Below, piece after piece: positions 19,797 through 33,010 of a stretch of 64,000 nucleotides of DNA. The stretch spans positions 61,175,650-61,239,649 of the forward strand of contig CM038469.1 of the NCBI GenBank assembly GCA_021464415.1, given 5' to 3'. Every line of letters begins with the position of its first letter. Within the stretch, counting starts at the first letter, position 1. Origin of the DNA: Lonicera japonica (lineage: Eukaryota > Streptophyta > Magnoliopsida > Dipsacales > Caprifoliaceae). The position numbers were made by a program, and so were the translations under genes. The notes beneath the pieces were generated by a model. That model saw only the letters and a list, made by a program, of their open reading frames with translations, ran no database searches and was not told where the DNA came from.

Positions 19797-19998
19797 AAAT
19801 AAAATTATATTGTATAGTATTTTAAGAGAAAATATGTGAAAAAAATATACAATAAAAATAGGAGGGATTATAAAAATAGAATAGATAAAAACTTCTTTTA
19901 ACTCTTCCGACCAAACTCTTGGGCGTTGACTTCTCCAACCATACTCTTAATTGTATGGTAAAAACTTAATATTACTTAACATACCATTCTATGTACCC

Positions 19999-20033
<35 letters not shown>

Positions 20034-20554
20034 CAGGATATTTTCACACCGTATTAAATGTGAAATTAATCTCCTATAATATAAAATATTATTTTACTCT
20101 CCCTAAACTTCTAGACAGAAGATAGATTTTTTATTTATTTATTTTTTCTTTCTCTTCTAATTATGTTCATCCTTATTTTTTTTAATGACAATAAAAATAA
20201 ACATATTTTTTTGGGTAAAAGACCAAAAAATACAATAAATTTTACATTTTAAAACAAAATGGGTAGCATATACTCTTTTTTTTCCGACTATTTTGACATC
20301 AAATTTTTAATTTCTTTACAAAATAGATAAAAGTGACATTAATGTGTATCATTATATATCACAAAAAAAGTAAATAAATTAAAAGTTTATTATCAAAATA
20401 GTAGAAATAAATGTATATTATTCATTTTATAAAAAAGTGTAAAGTTTATTATATTTTTTTAATCTTTTACTCTTATTTTTTTATTACATTATTTCACCAC
20501 CTAATTAACCTTTCATTTATTTTCCTTTTCTTTTCGATCTAAACAGATTGTAAA
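19797..20554. other. Intergenic AT-rich stretch with (TTA)n
   Basis: No gene seen. An ATT/TTA microsatellite of about ten units lies at 20001-20031. The rest is AT-rich with T-runs. Confidence 0.6.
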
Positions 20555-20770
20555 CCTACAATTTGCCACTTCTTCTTTTTCTTCTGTATCCGTAGTCTCG
20601 GTATTGATGGTTGTTTTTCCCAAATATAATTAATTTTGCTTAAGTGCTATTATTATTATTTTTTTTTTTTGTTGTCGTTGTTTTAAAAAAGAAGTCCTGT
20701 AAAATATTTTATTTGTGAAGAGGCCCCAGCTTTTGGAACAGAGCGGGGTTGATTTTGAATTTTTTTGGTT
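20555..20770. repeat. Diverged copy of the AUG6 leader/promoter
   Basis: Aligns by eye, in the same orientation, with 8000-8210: shared blocks include GTAGTCTCG, TTGATGGTTGTTTTT, AATTTTGC, GAAGTCC, AAATATTT, AATTTGTGA and GCGGGGTTGATTT. The two copies bracket the LINE island. No AUG6 coding sequence accompanies this copy. Whether this is a segmental duplication or a repeat family member cannot be decided here. Confidence 0.75.
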
Positions 20771-21027
20771 TCATGTGGTGGGGCCAGCGAGGGTGGGATA
20801 AGGGAGTCACGTTTTAAGCCGATTGGAGAATTTTCAAAATGTCTTGGGCTGGGGGTGCTTGCCTCTAACGTGCGCCAAGTGACCTCATAGCGTAGTGTTG
20901 CCGGCCAGCTTCATATTTATAGGGTGTTACTATCATCTGATGGCAGTGTCCATGGTGGCAACTGACTTATTCTCACGTGTACAGGTGATTTAAATAATAA
21001 TAATAAAGTAATTTAACAAGTGATTTA
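20771..21027. other. Intergenic, locally GC-richer
   Basis: Non-coding stretch with a CACGTG G-box at about 20976 and a TATTTATAGGG at about 20914. If 20555-20770 derives from an AUG6 promoter, this may be its original upstream flank. That is an inference. Confidence 0.35.
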
Positions 21028-21469
21028 TGGTCCATTTGGTTGCCTTTTAAATTATGAATTAAATAATTTATAATTAAATAATTTATAAAATTTTCATTTA
21101 TTAGTGGTTGGTTGTATAAATTGAACAATTGTAAATATGATAATTCAGATTGATTCATAAAAATTCAAATTAAGTCATTTCAAGTAAAACTTGAAATTGC
21201 CTAATTTTAGAATTAAATAATTCATTCCAGCTCTATTTTTTGAGAAGATATAGTTTCTACCCGTGATGTTGATGCAGCTAGACAAAATTTTAAATAACAT
21301 AAAATAATAAAAAACATGTTTTTATTATAACAATCGGAATATATCGTTTAAGTTTTTCAAACACTACTTGAATTATAATTGAATTATTTATAAATGAGCA
21401 AATTTATAATTCTTCAATCGAAAATTAACTAATTCTAAAATTAGATAATTTACGCAACCAAACGAGCCC
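21028..21469. mobile_element. Tourist-like MITE
   Basis: 442 bp. The left end is TGGTCCATTTGGTTGCCTTT, the right end reverse-complemented is GGGCTCGTTTGGTTGCGTAA, and a TTA trinucleotide flanks both sides (21025-21027, 21470-21472). The TTTGGTTGC-type termini and the TTA target fit PIF/Harbinger MITEs. The interior is AT-rich and non-coding. Confidence 0.7.
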
Positions 21470-23539
21470 TTAGTGGTTTCAAATAATTTCACTAATGTCT
21501 CATAATGGTTCAAATATATCATTATCTATAGACTTAGGTTTTTTAAAACAGGTGAATTATTTTGTATTTATATGAAAGAGCAAAGTTCGAAGATTCAAAA
21601 TTCCAAAGTGTGAATTACTTTTGGTATGATATACTTATATCAAATTATATTATTTCATTTTATTCAAGCGACTTTTTATTTTTACAGAAAAATTAAAATA
21701 AGCTATGCTGTACAAATATTTTTACCAATGAATGACAAAGTTGACTTAGTTCTTAACTACTTTAACTACTTTTGTTTTTGTTTTTAAATATTTAATTTAA
21801 AATTTATTTTTAAGTAGAGTTCTTTAAACAGTTTTTCAATTCGATTTGTATACGGTATGCTATTTTTAAAATTTTATAAAAAATATAATATTTGTTTTTT
21901 ATTCATTTCTTAAAAAGAAATTAAAATTAAAAAATAAACAAAAAATAATCTTTTTACTTAAATGAAGTTTTTAAAATGGGTGAATCAAACATAATTTTTT
22001 TTTTTTAAAAAATATTTTAAAAAAAAACCCGACCAAACAACACGATATATATTTTAATCACCGGGGGGGGGGGGGGGGTGGGTAATCTTACTTTGGGCTG
22101 AAATTCAATAGTGTGATGTTTTTGCCATTAGTATTGAAAAGAAAGCTTGGAATATAATGGTGGTGATTCTATCATTGTATAGTGCACTATATTGCTTAAC
22201 GTTGGCGACAAATAAAGGGAACGTGATGTGAAAAGGGACATTATTGGAGCTGTAATCACTTCCTTCCAACATAATGATGTGCTAAGCCGGCTGATTAATT
22301 TAAAATTTGCCTTGCACATTTTTCATTAGCATGCTCATGATTATTAACTATACAAAATCAATTAAATATTATAATACACGTGAGACATAAGTGTAAATAT
22401 TTTTTTTATAGACATTTGATCCAATGCAATATACTATTTAAAGTAACATAAATCATTAAAAAGGAAAGAAAAAAAATAGTGGCTCAATACTTAACGGTGA
22501 CTTTTTTTTTTCCTGACTATTTAGAAGGACATAATAAGTGATTTCCTTTTTTTCTTTTTTTTTTCTTTGGTGGAAAAGTGATTTCCTTTTTAGTGATGAA
22601 GATTATGAAGCATTTCTTTCAGCTGGTTTTGTCGATGAATATTTTAAATGGAAAATATTTTTTCTGATACAGCGCTTACCTAATTTCTTGCTTCGGGTGA
22701 GGGGGCTTTATTATGTTGTCCAATAATTTTATTTATTTTAACAGGAAATCCATTTTTTCTTATGTCTTGCTTACTTTCTTGCTTCCGTGGGCGTTGGAGG
22801 AGTGGGAAAGGACAATTTCCAAACTCTACGTACAAAAAAGAGAGGAATTAGATTTCAACTACTACTCATTTTTATTTTTATTTTCGAATTATTTCGTTAA
22901 AATTCAAACTCATAATTTTTCTTAACTATTTTCATATGTTGTTCAATACTTATTATTGTGCTATAAAATCATTCGCAAGGCCACTAGCCTACAATGCTAT
23001 AAGAACTATCATTTTTAAAAACAGTGGCAAATTTAAAAATTTAGGTTGAGAGGGGCAGATTAATTACAATAAGCTCCTTCTTAAATTAAAGGTCAAAGTA
23101 TAAACTAGTTTTACGCTCAAAATCACTTTTGTGGCACTAGTGCATTAGTAGAGTATAAAAGTAGAGTGTCAATAGTCACAGTCATTCTTAAATAGCAATT
23201 CAATGCAAATCGTAAGTTTGTAAATTTAATGATGACATCAAATTATAAATTCTGAAAGAATAATAAAGACAAAATATTTGTGCAAATGAGCTCCCTAGGT
23301 CGATTTACGATAGTAACAAAATAATTGTGGGCAACGAGAAGTTTAAATTCGCGAGTGAATATTAGTTGAGGTGCGTAAAATCTGGTCAGGATGTCTTATG
23401 GCATAGAAAAAAAAAATTGTGCAAAAATTAGGGTGTCATACATGTGTTTAGGCAAATAATAAAACTTACATTTTGTATTAACATCTTTATGATAATGACA
23501 ATACTAACAAAGAAAGGAAAAAACCATCTCTTACCATAT
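21470..23539. other. Intergenic, no gene seen
   Basis: AT-rich sequence. The one marked feature is a run of 16 G at 22063-22078, preceded by AAAACCCGACCAAACAAC, which looks like another MITE edge. Open frames of 62-70 codons at 22538-22925 are low-complexity and match nothing recognised. Confidence 0.5.
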
Positions 23540-23771
23540 GGATGCGTTTGACGGGCAGGATCAGAGGTGGGATATGATAATTTTATCATATCCCATATTT
23601 GGTGTTTGTAATGATTGGATATCCGGACGGATTATTTATCTCAATAAAGTTTCTTATCCCACCAATAAAGGGATTAACAAATCTCACCTAAGAGGTAGGA
23701 TTATTTTATCTTATTTAAATAATATTAAATAATTTTATCCGACTTTCTAATATGATGCGTCAAATACATCC
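23540..23771. mobile_element. Short MITE upstream of PUX1
   Basis: 232 bp with inverted ends GGATGCGTTTGACGGGCAGG (left) and GGATGTATTTGACGCATCAT (right, reverse-complemented). TAT occurs on both outer sides (23537-23539, 23772-23774). It is located about 250 bp upstream of the PUX1 start codon, so within its likely promoter. Superfamily is probably PIF/Harbinger from the 3-bp duplication, but this is not certain. Confidence 0.65.
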
Positions 23772-24021
23772 TATTAGATTTGGAATTTTGGATGTGAATA
23801 GGAAACTAGATACATCCATTAAAGATTTCGAACTTTCGGCCCAATTTGATAGACGAGAAAAGGCTTGTGCCCTTTGAGCGAAATTGAAATTGAGGGCCCA
23901 AACATCTCATTAGCTGATTAATAGAATGCAAAGATCAAAATTCTAGAGAGAGAAAGTTAGAGAATCGACGCGCACACATAAGCATCTCTGGATATTGTGC
24001 GGGGTTTGCTTTTATTCGCTA

Positions 24022-27000
24022 ATGAGACTTGATTCTCCGCAGTTGAAACGAAGGAGATTCACAACAATTGAAGTCATGGACTCTCAATCTGCTAAGGTTT
24101 CTTTTCTTTACCCCCTTCCCGTCAATTTGTTCTTCGTTTTTTATACCTTTTGATTGATTGATTGGCCGATCTGGGTTTTGATTGTTTTGGGGTTTTATTG
24201 CATCTTATTTAATGTATTATCTCCGTTTTTTTTTTTTTTTAAGTTTCTTGATTAGTTCGTTATGTTTAAGGTTTTGATTTGTATATGCTTGTGCTTTTTT
24301 CTTCTTCTTCCAATGCAATTCTTGTAATCTTGATAGAACACCAAGTGCTATCATCGATTTCATGTTGGGGAAGATTGGGGAGAAGTATAAACTTTTACCC
24401 TTCTTAAAGTCATCTACTGAATTTAGGCCTTGCAACTTTGTGCAGTGTTTTTAGTTAAGGTCTATTTGATTGAGTTACACATGAACAACAATTGAATTCC
24501 ACGGAATTCTTTTTAATAAAGAACAAAACTTGGGGAGGGGGGAGGTGGTTTTGAGTTACTTTGAGATGAGACAAGTAGCTAAAACAGGATGTTTATTGGC
24601 ATTGATTAAGTGGAAAATTATGCAATCAAACATTAGCAAAGATGAAAAAAACGATATTCGGATAATTTTTAATTGAAAAGAAGTGCAATCAAGCATGCCT
24701 TTAGTCTTTTTACCTTACTGGGTATAGTTTTACCAGTAAGGTATAAGGACCAAAGAATCACTATAGCCTAGTCCTACTCACATGAAATCTCAAGTGCTCA
24801 ATAGGAAAAGCTTGTAAGTTAACTCCCAATTTTGGCTTTAATCCTTAAGTTAAAGTTTTTCTTTAGACCCCATCCAGGATCTGGGTTGTCATCTAGTACT
24901 TTCCCAGTATATTTGAGAATTATGGCAGAAACCATGAAAAATATATTGACAAAAAAATGTTTAGGAAATTACAGAGGAATAGTCAGCAATCTATACCATC
25001 TAGAGTAAGAAAGATTGTAAATTCTTGGTTTTTTATGAGAGAGATTGTTGTTCGAGCTCTGAGAAGAAGAAAATAAATAAATAAGCATTAGAGCATATAG
25101 GGTCTCATTGAAGTTGCTTTGTCTATGTATCTCCATAATAGTTGATTAACCGTTGAAGATGCTAGTAATTGTCTTTGTATAGTGGAAGGCAGAACTTTCG
25201 ATTTTGACTTTTGAGAGCATATAGTGTCTCAGTGACAGAAACCTTTTATGAATCATGCTTTTCTAGGTCTTTCACGTATCCAGAAGCCTTTTCGGCTTTG
25301 AGTTTAATCTGGTACTCTATCCAACCCAAATTTCAGAGCTGAATATCTCTTTTGAAACACCCCAGATTAAGAGCCGTTCTAAGACCAATGTTCCAAGTTG
25401 CATAATAGTTAAATGAGTTCTGCTTATGATGATTGATTATTGGCAGACTTAATGTTTTCTTAAACGGTTTGATTGTCAAAAAAACAAACTCTTATTTTGG
25501 GAGCTCAAACTAAAGATAGAAGGACAGGTTCTTATCTAGTGATACAAGCTCTCGGGTCTATGTGGGCTCATATTTGTCAATCTTGCTTCTTTTAACACGC
25601 CTAGTATTTGAAAATCCCACTCTTAATATCATAGGGCTTGATCGAAATCTCTGCATTGCATTGGTTGTACAAGTCTAACTAGGACATAAATGTTCAATCA
25701 CAAGCTTCAACATACATTTCTCTCTCTCTATATATATACACACACGTGTCCCAGAGTTTACACCTATACTTTCCTTCTTTTGCTTATTATCTTCCTATAA
25801 TCCTAGTATCTTTGGCTTATGTGTGGTTCTATGTTATTATGTCCTTTTTCTTGGGTTTATAGGAAAAGCTTGTTTCCGCAAAGCAAAAATTTGGACGAGA
25901 AATCCGTGTGTTTGAAACATCAGTAGCATCTCCAACACCGAGTGATGTTTCTAACACCGGTATGTACCACCTAATTGTTTCACACACTTCCTTCAAAACT
26001 TCCACTTTTCAAGTAATATAACAATTTGGAAAATGTCAACAGTTTTATAACCCCCTAACAAGTTTGTGATCAACTTTAATTTGATAGAGGAGCAAGATGA
26101 CTTTTATGAGTTCACTGCGGAGGATTATTATCGCATCCTGGGTAAAAAGAAGGAAGGTAATATGCGTGCACGGGTGTATACGATGACCTTTTGAAAAATA
26201 GTAAATCTCAAAGAAAATGATAGAAATAGCTACTTATGTTGGATATATATATTTATATTTATTTTAATGATATCAGCTGTACTTTTGAACAGATAAATTC
26301 CTAAAGACACGAAAAATCCGGGAAGCAGAAGAGGCTGCTCGAAGATCAAGGATAACTAAGGTGCTTATCAAGTACTACTTTTATAAATGGTTCTGTTTTA
26401 ACCTGTTAAAATTTAGACGTGTGATACATCTGGTCTTTGTAAGTAAGGTTATATTATGCCTAATAAGTATGATCTCTCTCTCTCAGGCTGTGATTCGAGT
26501 ACGGTTCCCTGATAATATCACCTTAGAAGCCAAATTTCATCCAACTGAGATAATCCAGAGCTTAGTTGATCTCATCGTCAAAGTAATTGCCCGACCAGAA
26601 CTACCGTTTTATATATGTAAGAATATTACATGATGGCATAGCTATTATTTTACTTATCGTGAATGTTCCTTCATAAGCATCTAAAATGGTGAAAATTAGA
26701 TTAACAAAGCTTTATAATTTCTTACATATTTCAGATACTACTCCTCCAAAGAAGCAAATAAAGGATATGTCACAGGATTTCTACTCTGCTGGCTTTGCTC
26801 CTGGTGCAATTGTCTATTTTTCATATGATTTACCAAAAGGTTACATATTTGATTTTGAACTTAATTTTGCAAATTTACTGTGAATTATTTAATAAAATAA
26901 TTAATGGGTGTTGCTGATTGAGTTGATGGTACTACTAGGGCAAGAGGAACAAGAATAAATTCATAATCAAGTAAAAAGATGGTTTGTGTGAACATGGCCA

Positions 27001-28127
27001 GAACCTGTTCGTATTATAGGACATTTGCATGTAAATGTTACATTTGCCCAAGCATAGAAAGTTGTTTTCTCTTTGGGATGTACCAGATTAAGAGTCAAAG
27101 TTTTCCTTATGGACATAATCAACAAACCAAGCATACAAAGTAGTGTATCCTTAAAAAACTGTTAAAAGTCAAAACTGGATTCGTAATTTAAGATGGAGGG
27201 AGTATGTCTTTTCGTTTTCAAGGGTTTATATATCAGCACGATTAAGTTTCAAATGTATATTTTCATTTTTATAAGGCGGAAGGTTACTTTAGGTATGGAA
27301 TACGTGTCCTTATTTTTGTAAAGGAAATACTAAGTGTACTACTTAGTTTAATATTAAAAGAAGCCCGTTCTCACAAACCCTCCAAGAGTATTGCTCTACA
27401 CTCTTAGATGTTGGCCCGTTAGACAAATAGGGATGTCAATATGGTCCAACCCCAATGCGTTGGGTTTGGGGCAACGGCCGAGTTATTTTTCTTAAAAAAA
27501 CTTACCAGAGTGGGTACGGGTTCTTAGAAAAGAAAAAAACCCGCATGGGTTTGGGTTTCCAGAATATTAACTCGTTTGACCTGAGCAAACCTGAATATAA
27601 TATTCTTTTCTTTAATCACTCTTGCAGTATTATATAATTACAATGGGACGGGTTTGGGTTTTTCACAACAAAACCCACGCTAGTCAGGTTTGGATCCTCC
27701 ATATTTATAGGTGGGCCAGACTCGATTTTGGCCAAACCCGACCCATGGCCATCCCTAAGAAAGGCTTCAATACCACATATACCCAATATAACATGATAAA
27801 AATACTACCTTTAGAGGGTCAGGTACTGATGGAACATTCTTTTTAACATGAAAACCAACACAACCCAACCTATTGCCATTGCCATTGGGACTTCAGATGT
27901 ACACTCATTTACTGCTGCTTCCTTTTCTAGGTGATGAAGGCGCTTCATCAGGTCCCTTCCTTCAAGAGGAGATCTTGTCGTTGAAAGGCTTGGAAATTGT
28001 GCCGGAGCAAGTGGAGCCTGCCCAACCTCCCCCGGAGCCTGTAGCTGCAAACGCCTCCCCTGTAGTCCAAGAACGAAAGCCTGCTTCTGATAAAAAGCCC
28101 GTTAAGCCGAAGTGGTTGAAAATGTGA
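24022..28127 (+). CDS. PUX1: Plant UBX domain-containing protein 1
   Basis: Cofactor of the AAA-ATPase CDC48/p97; in Arabidopsis PUX1 promotes disassembly of the CDC48 hexamer. Exons: 24022-24096, 25863-25959, 26088-26156, 26293-26360, 26487-26616, 26735-26839, 27931-28127; all junctions are GT-AG and the phases fit, giving 246 aa (Arabidopsis about 250). The start at 24022 is preferred over the internal ATG at 24076 because the extra residues LKRRRFTTIE match the N-terminus of PUX1, and an in-frame stop lies upstream. Residues about 66-103 (YYRILGKKKEDKFLKTRKIR and on) precede the UBX domain at about 103-178, which contains VIRVRFPDN and, in the loop where typical UBX domains have FPR, TPPKK as in other PUX1 proteins. 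The acidic/proline tail ends KPKWLKM. Cytosolic or nuclear location is inferred. Confidence 0.95.
27428..27757. mobile_element. hAT-like MITE in PUX1 intron 6
   Basis: Inverted ends TAGGGATGTCAATATGG and, reverse-complemented, TAGGGATGGCCATGG, with repeated GGGTTTGGGTTT-type motifs inside. These are features of a widespread plant hAT MITE. The flanking 8-bp duplication is not clean, so an old insertion is likely. It lies in the intron 26840-27930. Confidence 0.55.
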
Positions 28128-31029
28128 TACACTCGACTCCACAGGTGATCTCATCATTCTCCATATCGGGCCCATGGTCAAGTGATTAATCAGTTGCCCA
28201 TTCCTAATTTATGCGTAGCCGTTTCTCGAAATTGGATTCGTGTAGGAAAAAGGGGAATTTGGAGTAATTATGGTAAAAGGTTTCAAGGTGTTAGCAAGTT
28301 ATTAAAAGATGGTTGTGACTTTTGACTCTTTGAATGAATTTCAGATATTTGGGTGTATGCATGTTCTGTGACTTTTTAACTATATTTTATGCCTTTGTCC
28401 AAAAAAAAAAATGAGAAAAGGCTACAGTGTGGGTCTTTTTTCCTTCCAAAGTACATAATTGTATGTCCAACACAAATAAATAGACTTAAGGAAGGAGTCA
28501 CCATGGGGAGCAGGCTTTAGCTTTTCCTCAATATTTTGGATGCATATATCTAAATAAATAGAAACCCTACGAAAAAAAGGAATAGAATGGTAAATAATTG
28601 AATTGTTGGATAAAATTTGATGGAGATATTTGCTAAAGAAATTTGAACCTGGAATGTTTTGGAAAAAAATGGTTGGTGATGAGATTGACTACCATAATGG
28701 TGTACAAAATATTATCTCAAATTGAAAGAAATAATGTGACGGTATACATTAGTTTGAAATTAATATATTTATTACAATATACTAACCACTTCAATCTAAC
28801 TTATCTTTTTTAATTTAGCATCTAATCCAATTTGATTTAGTTTTAATATCCATTCCAATTCAATGATGGATTGGTTCTAAACCAATATAATTTATTTGAG
28901 AAGTTTTCAAGTTTGAACGACGGTCAAAATTAATTAATCAATAATACAAAGACCAAAATAATATAAAAAAAATAGAATCAAAAGGTAAACTTAGGTTTGT
29001 CTTTAATTATGTTTTTTTATAAGTAGTAATAATAAGGTACAATAAGGTATATATTAATAACTTAGTGTATAATAATAATTAATTACATAAAAAAAAATGT
29101 GTTATTTTTAAGTGAGATTAGTTTGGGACTGATTCAGCTATACATTAATTTTTTTAAGTTGAAAACTAAACAAATCTTATGTTTGATCAATTTTTTAAAA
29201 AATAAATAAGTAATTCAATCTAATCGGTTAATTTCATCAAATTCAATCAAAATTAAATTGAATTTAAATTAGGGCAGTCGGTTTTGAGGAAGTTTAATTA
29301 AATTCTGCGCACCCCTAGTTAGTGTAATAAATATTATATACAATTTAGCTGGGACAGGTCGTTGTCACACCCTACAACTCTTCCTGCCCACACATTATTT
29401 CACCAACCCCCTTATATCCTGAATTTTTAAATTATAGTACATTTCTTTTGACTTTGTAGTCATAAGTTTAATGTATATGTATAAAGTTGGTCCTCACAGC
29501 TTAATGAACTCTCATATTAAGTTTAGTTAGTTATTATTTTCGATAACACCAGGGGTGATTTTTATGATAATTACACCAATTATAGACTTATATTTGTTCT
29601 TTTCTTGCAAAAACGTTACGAGTTTGGTTAGATAATTTTTAACCAATTCTAGGATAAGAATTATAACTTGGGTCGGTGACTAGTGATTATTATATTCTTA
29701 AATGTTTATCGAATAATTACAAAAAATTAATTTATTTAAAATTATATGCTTGGTAAACACTGTAAAATTTATTAATTTTATACCGGTATAACTTAAACCT
29801 TATCCATTAAATATGTCCAATCTTTCTAATGATCACGAATAAATACAATAAAAAGTGATAATTTGCAAGAAAATGTACAACAATATATCTAAATGGCATT
29901 ATAAAATAAAAGATTGTGATTTACTTTTATAGCACTTTGAAATTTTGATGAACACTAATTCACACTAATACACTTAACTTACATAAAAAGCTCTTCACAT
30001 TAAAATAAGTTTGCCCTATTCAATAATTTTCTAGTTGTACTCATAATAAAGAGATTATGTATTCAAATCAAATATATTTCTTGATGTTCATGAATTTTAT
30101 ATCTATCTTTTAAACTCACGATCGACCTTTGTAATTAAAGATTTACTAAATAAACTATACTTTTTCTTATCTTAAGTTTAACTAATTAAAATACATATGT
30201 ATAAAAGAAAATAGACGGGTACATAAATCACGTGTGCTCAGTGCTCCGGTAAAGTAAAGACAGATTTAAACAGGTTCTCCGATAAGGAACCCACGTTAGC
30301 CGTGACGTGACCGTGGGGAGTGAAATATAAACGATAAATGACAAATATAAAGCCAGAAGAAAAAAAGAAAGAAAAGGAAAATCTTGCACGTGGAAGATCG
30401 CATTAGTTAATTAAACAAGTAATTTTGCGCACCAAGTTTTTTCTCCGTGCCATTTTAATTATAAACCTACCACTGCTTACACGCATCTCTCTGGCCCCAT
30501 GGTTTTAATAATTTCCAGATATTGTTAATGCGGATCTCGTGGTGCACAAATTGCATCTACACCCCTTTATGTTTTGCGTATATTCAAACAGACCCTTGTA
30601 TTTGGTCAACGGCTCTCTCCTTCGGATTATGAACCCATAATTGTTTGTCACTTGGTCTTCAACATCTTTATTTCCATGTTGGTCACATAAAATTATGAGT
30701 AATATAACGTTCATTCTCTAATTGTTGCAGATTAATTAATGTACCATATAAAGTGGGAATTAAAAACAAATATAAGCACAGCTAATTAAAATTACCATTT
30801 TTTTTATATCAGTGAATCGAGCTCTTGATCCTTTTCTTCTCAATTCTTGTGCCACTCAGCATTATTAACATACTATTATAAGGCTATTGATTTCACATTA
30901 AACACTCACTTCCTCATAAATTAAGAGTTCAATAATTTTTTTTTTTTGTAGAACGCAATTTTCTTTTTACGAAAGGACATAGTTAGTGTTATACTAGAAT
31001 GAAAGAATATATGAATGACTATTATTAAT
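28128..31029. other. PUX1 3' UTR then intergenic DNA
   Basis: The first 250-350 bp after the stop are presumably the PUX1 3' UTR. The remainder is AT-rich with no supported gene. The open frame at 30505-30714 on the minus strand has no recognisable family. Confidence 0.5.
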
Positions 31030-31440
31030 CACTACGAGAAAAATGGCTTTTCACGGTATTTATTTAGCAGCATTATAAATAAATGTTGAGAAAAAGTTTT
31101 CCCAACAATTTTTAATAAAATATTGGGAATTTATAGTATTTTATACAAAATACCGCAAATTTGTGGCACCCTCTAACAAGTGCCGATAATATAAAATACT
31201 TTTCTCGGCATTTTGTACAAAACGTTTAGAATTTATGACACTCTATACAAGTTGTTGTAAATTCACATCATTTTTTTAATAAATGTCAGAAATATTAATT
31301 ACTTCTTCAACATTTTGTATTAAATGTACAAAAAGATGGTTTGTTATAAAGTCGGTTTGTTATACCAAATATCAGAAGTTTATGATACGTTCTAAAAAGT
31401 ACAAAAAAGTTTTCCACAATTTTGAATTAGTAGATCTGTT
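31030..31440. mobile_element. CACTA-type transposon terminus
   Basis: Starts CACTACGAGAAAAATGGC, the conserved end of plant CACTA (En/Spm) elements, and is followed by irregular subterminal repeats containing TTTTGTACAAAA and TTTATGACACTCTA variants. The opposite end was not found within the window, so it is either truncated or the far end has decayed. Confidence 0.6.
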
Positions 31441-32799
31441 TAATTTGATAATACATGCTAGAAGAATACAATAGATTTATTGCAATGCAATATTTTTTAA
31501 ATAATTTTATTTTCTTCGTGTTTTATGATTATTATATTTATGTAATTATGCGAAACCATTATGATCAAACTTATTTGATGAATTTTTAATTCTTTTAGCA
31601 TGAAATAAATAAATTTAATTGATCAAATCTATACATGTGTGTATGTCCTTGCATACCTTTCATGACCGGTTATATCGAAGAAGAAAAGACTTCAAAATAT
31701 TAATAATCTTATTTATTTAAATCAATATTTCAATTATATCTATTTGAACTAAATTGAAGTCAAAAGTAACATACAAAAATAAATAAGAATAAACAAATAA
31801 CAAATACTCCAAAATAAACAAATAACAATCAAACAAGACTTATAGTCAAAAAGTTAACAAGAGGTTAGGGTTTGTTATGAAATTATTATCAGACTTAGAA
31901 TAATTATCATATTCAAGTCTCAGTAATGAAGAGTACGTACTTAGGGTGTAATTTTATTCGTTTGTAGTTAAAGGGAGAGTAGGCCTCCTTTTTTATAAAA
32001 ATAAAATAAAATAATACTTCTATTTCAAATTAGAAGTTAAATTTGACTTGAATATCTTTTAAAACATTGAATATAGAATCCATTGCAGCAAATAATAGAA
32101 TCCATTGACAAAAATAATTTTATATATAATTATGAGACTTAATACATTGAATCAAATAATAAAAATTAGAATATTAATTTAGAATGTTTCCAAAGAATAA
32201 TATATTATAGTGTAACTTATCTAAGGGGGTAGCTATTGCCTATTGGCATTCAACCAATATTTTCTAGTACTCTAAAATGAAGTGCAATGACTTAAAATTT
32301 TCCCAAACTTTTTATATTCTCAAGCGCCTCAAAATTTTGTTGCTTGACATGATTGAAACTTTTCAGACATTTCAGGATTTTGCAAAATCTGAATGGAGTG
32401 CCACTAACTACACGCCATATCCAAATATCAATTTATGGAAAATTTGATCAAAGTAATCTTAGCAATCAATTACTAATCAAAAATTAGAAAGAATGATCCA
32501 GCATTTACTTGTGAGGTGCCTGGTACATTTCCAAAAATACAATAACTGAAAAGGCCCAAATTAGTAAACTTATCTTTCAAAGCCAAAAAGAAAAAGTAGT
32601 TGGCGATAAGTTTAATTTTATGTAAATACAAGGATCTGCTGTTAATGCTCCTCGTATATATTGTGTTGTCTACTTGTCTACGGCGGCTGGGAAAAATCAG
32701 GACGCGAACTATATTATAATTTGTATACAAATGCTCGATTAATAAACTAATTAATTTGAAAATGTTTTTAGCCTTTTCTTTTGGGTGGTGATATTTCGG
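31441..32799. other. Intergenic, no gene seen
   Basis: AT-rich DNA without a recognisable coding region or a delimited repeat. Confidence 0.5.
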
Positions 32800-33010
32800 T
32801 CCTTCAAAATCGAGTAAGGTAAATGTTATTCGGTTGCGAAAACTGAATATAAATTTGATAATATTTTACTCGGTTGTCGAAGATCAAGTATATAGGCTTA
32901 TACTCGACACTTAAGAACCGAGTATATAGGCTTATACTCGGCGCTCAAGAATCGAGTAACAGACACTTTATTCAGTTGCGAATGATTGAATAAAAATAAG
33001 AGTGTTACAA
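32800..33010. repeat. Short-period repeat with ACTCGG/CCGAGT motifs
   Basis: CGAGTATATAGGCTTATACTC occurs in two near-identical copies (about 32885-32912 and 32928-32940) amid further GAGTAA/TTCGGTT variants. The motifs form local inverted repeats, as in subterminal regions of CACTA elements. No complete element could be delimited. Confidence 0.5.

Noticed and set aside
27811..28181. Two minus-strand frames of 77-79 codons
   Set aside because: Antisense shadows of the last PUX1 exon.
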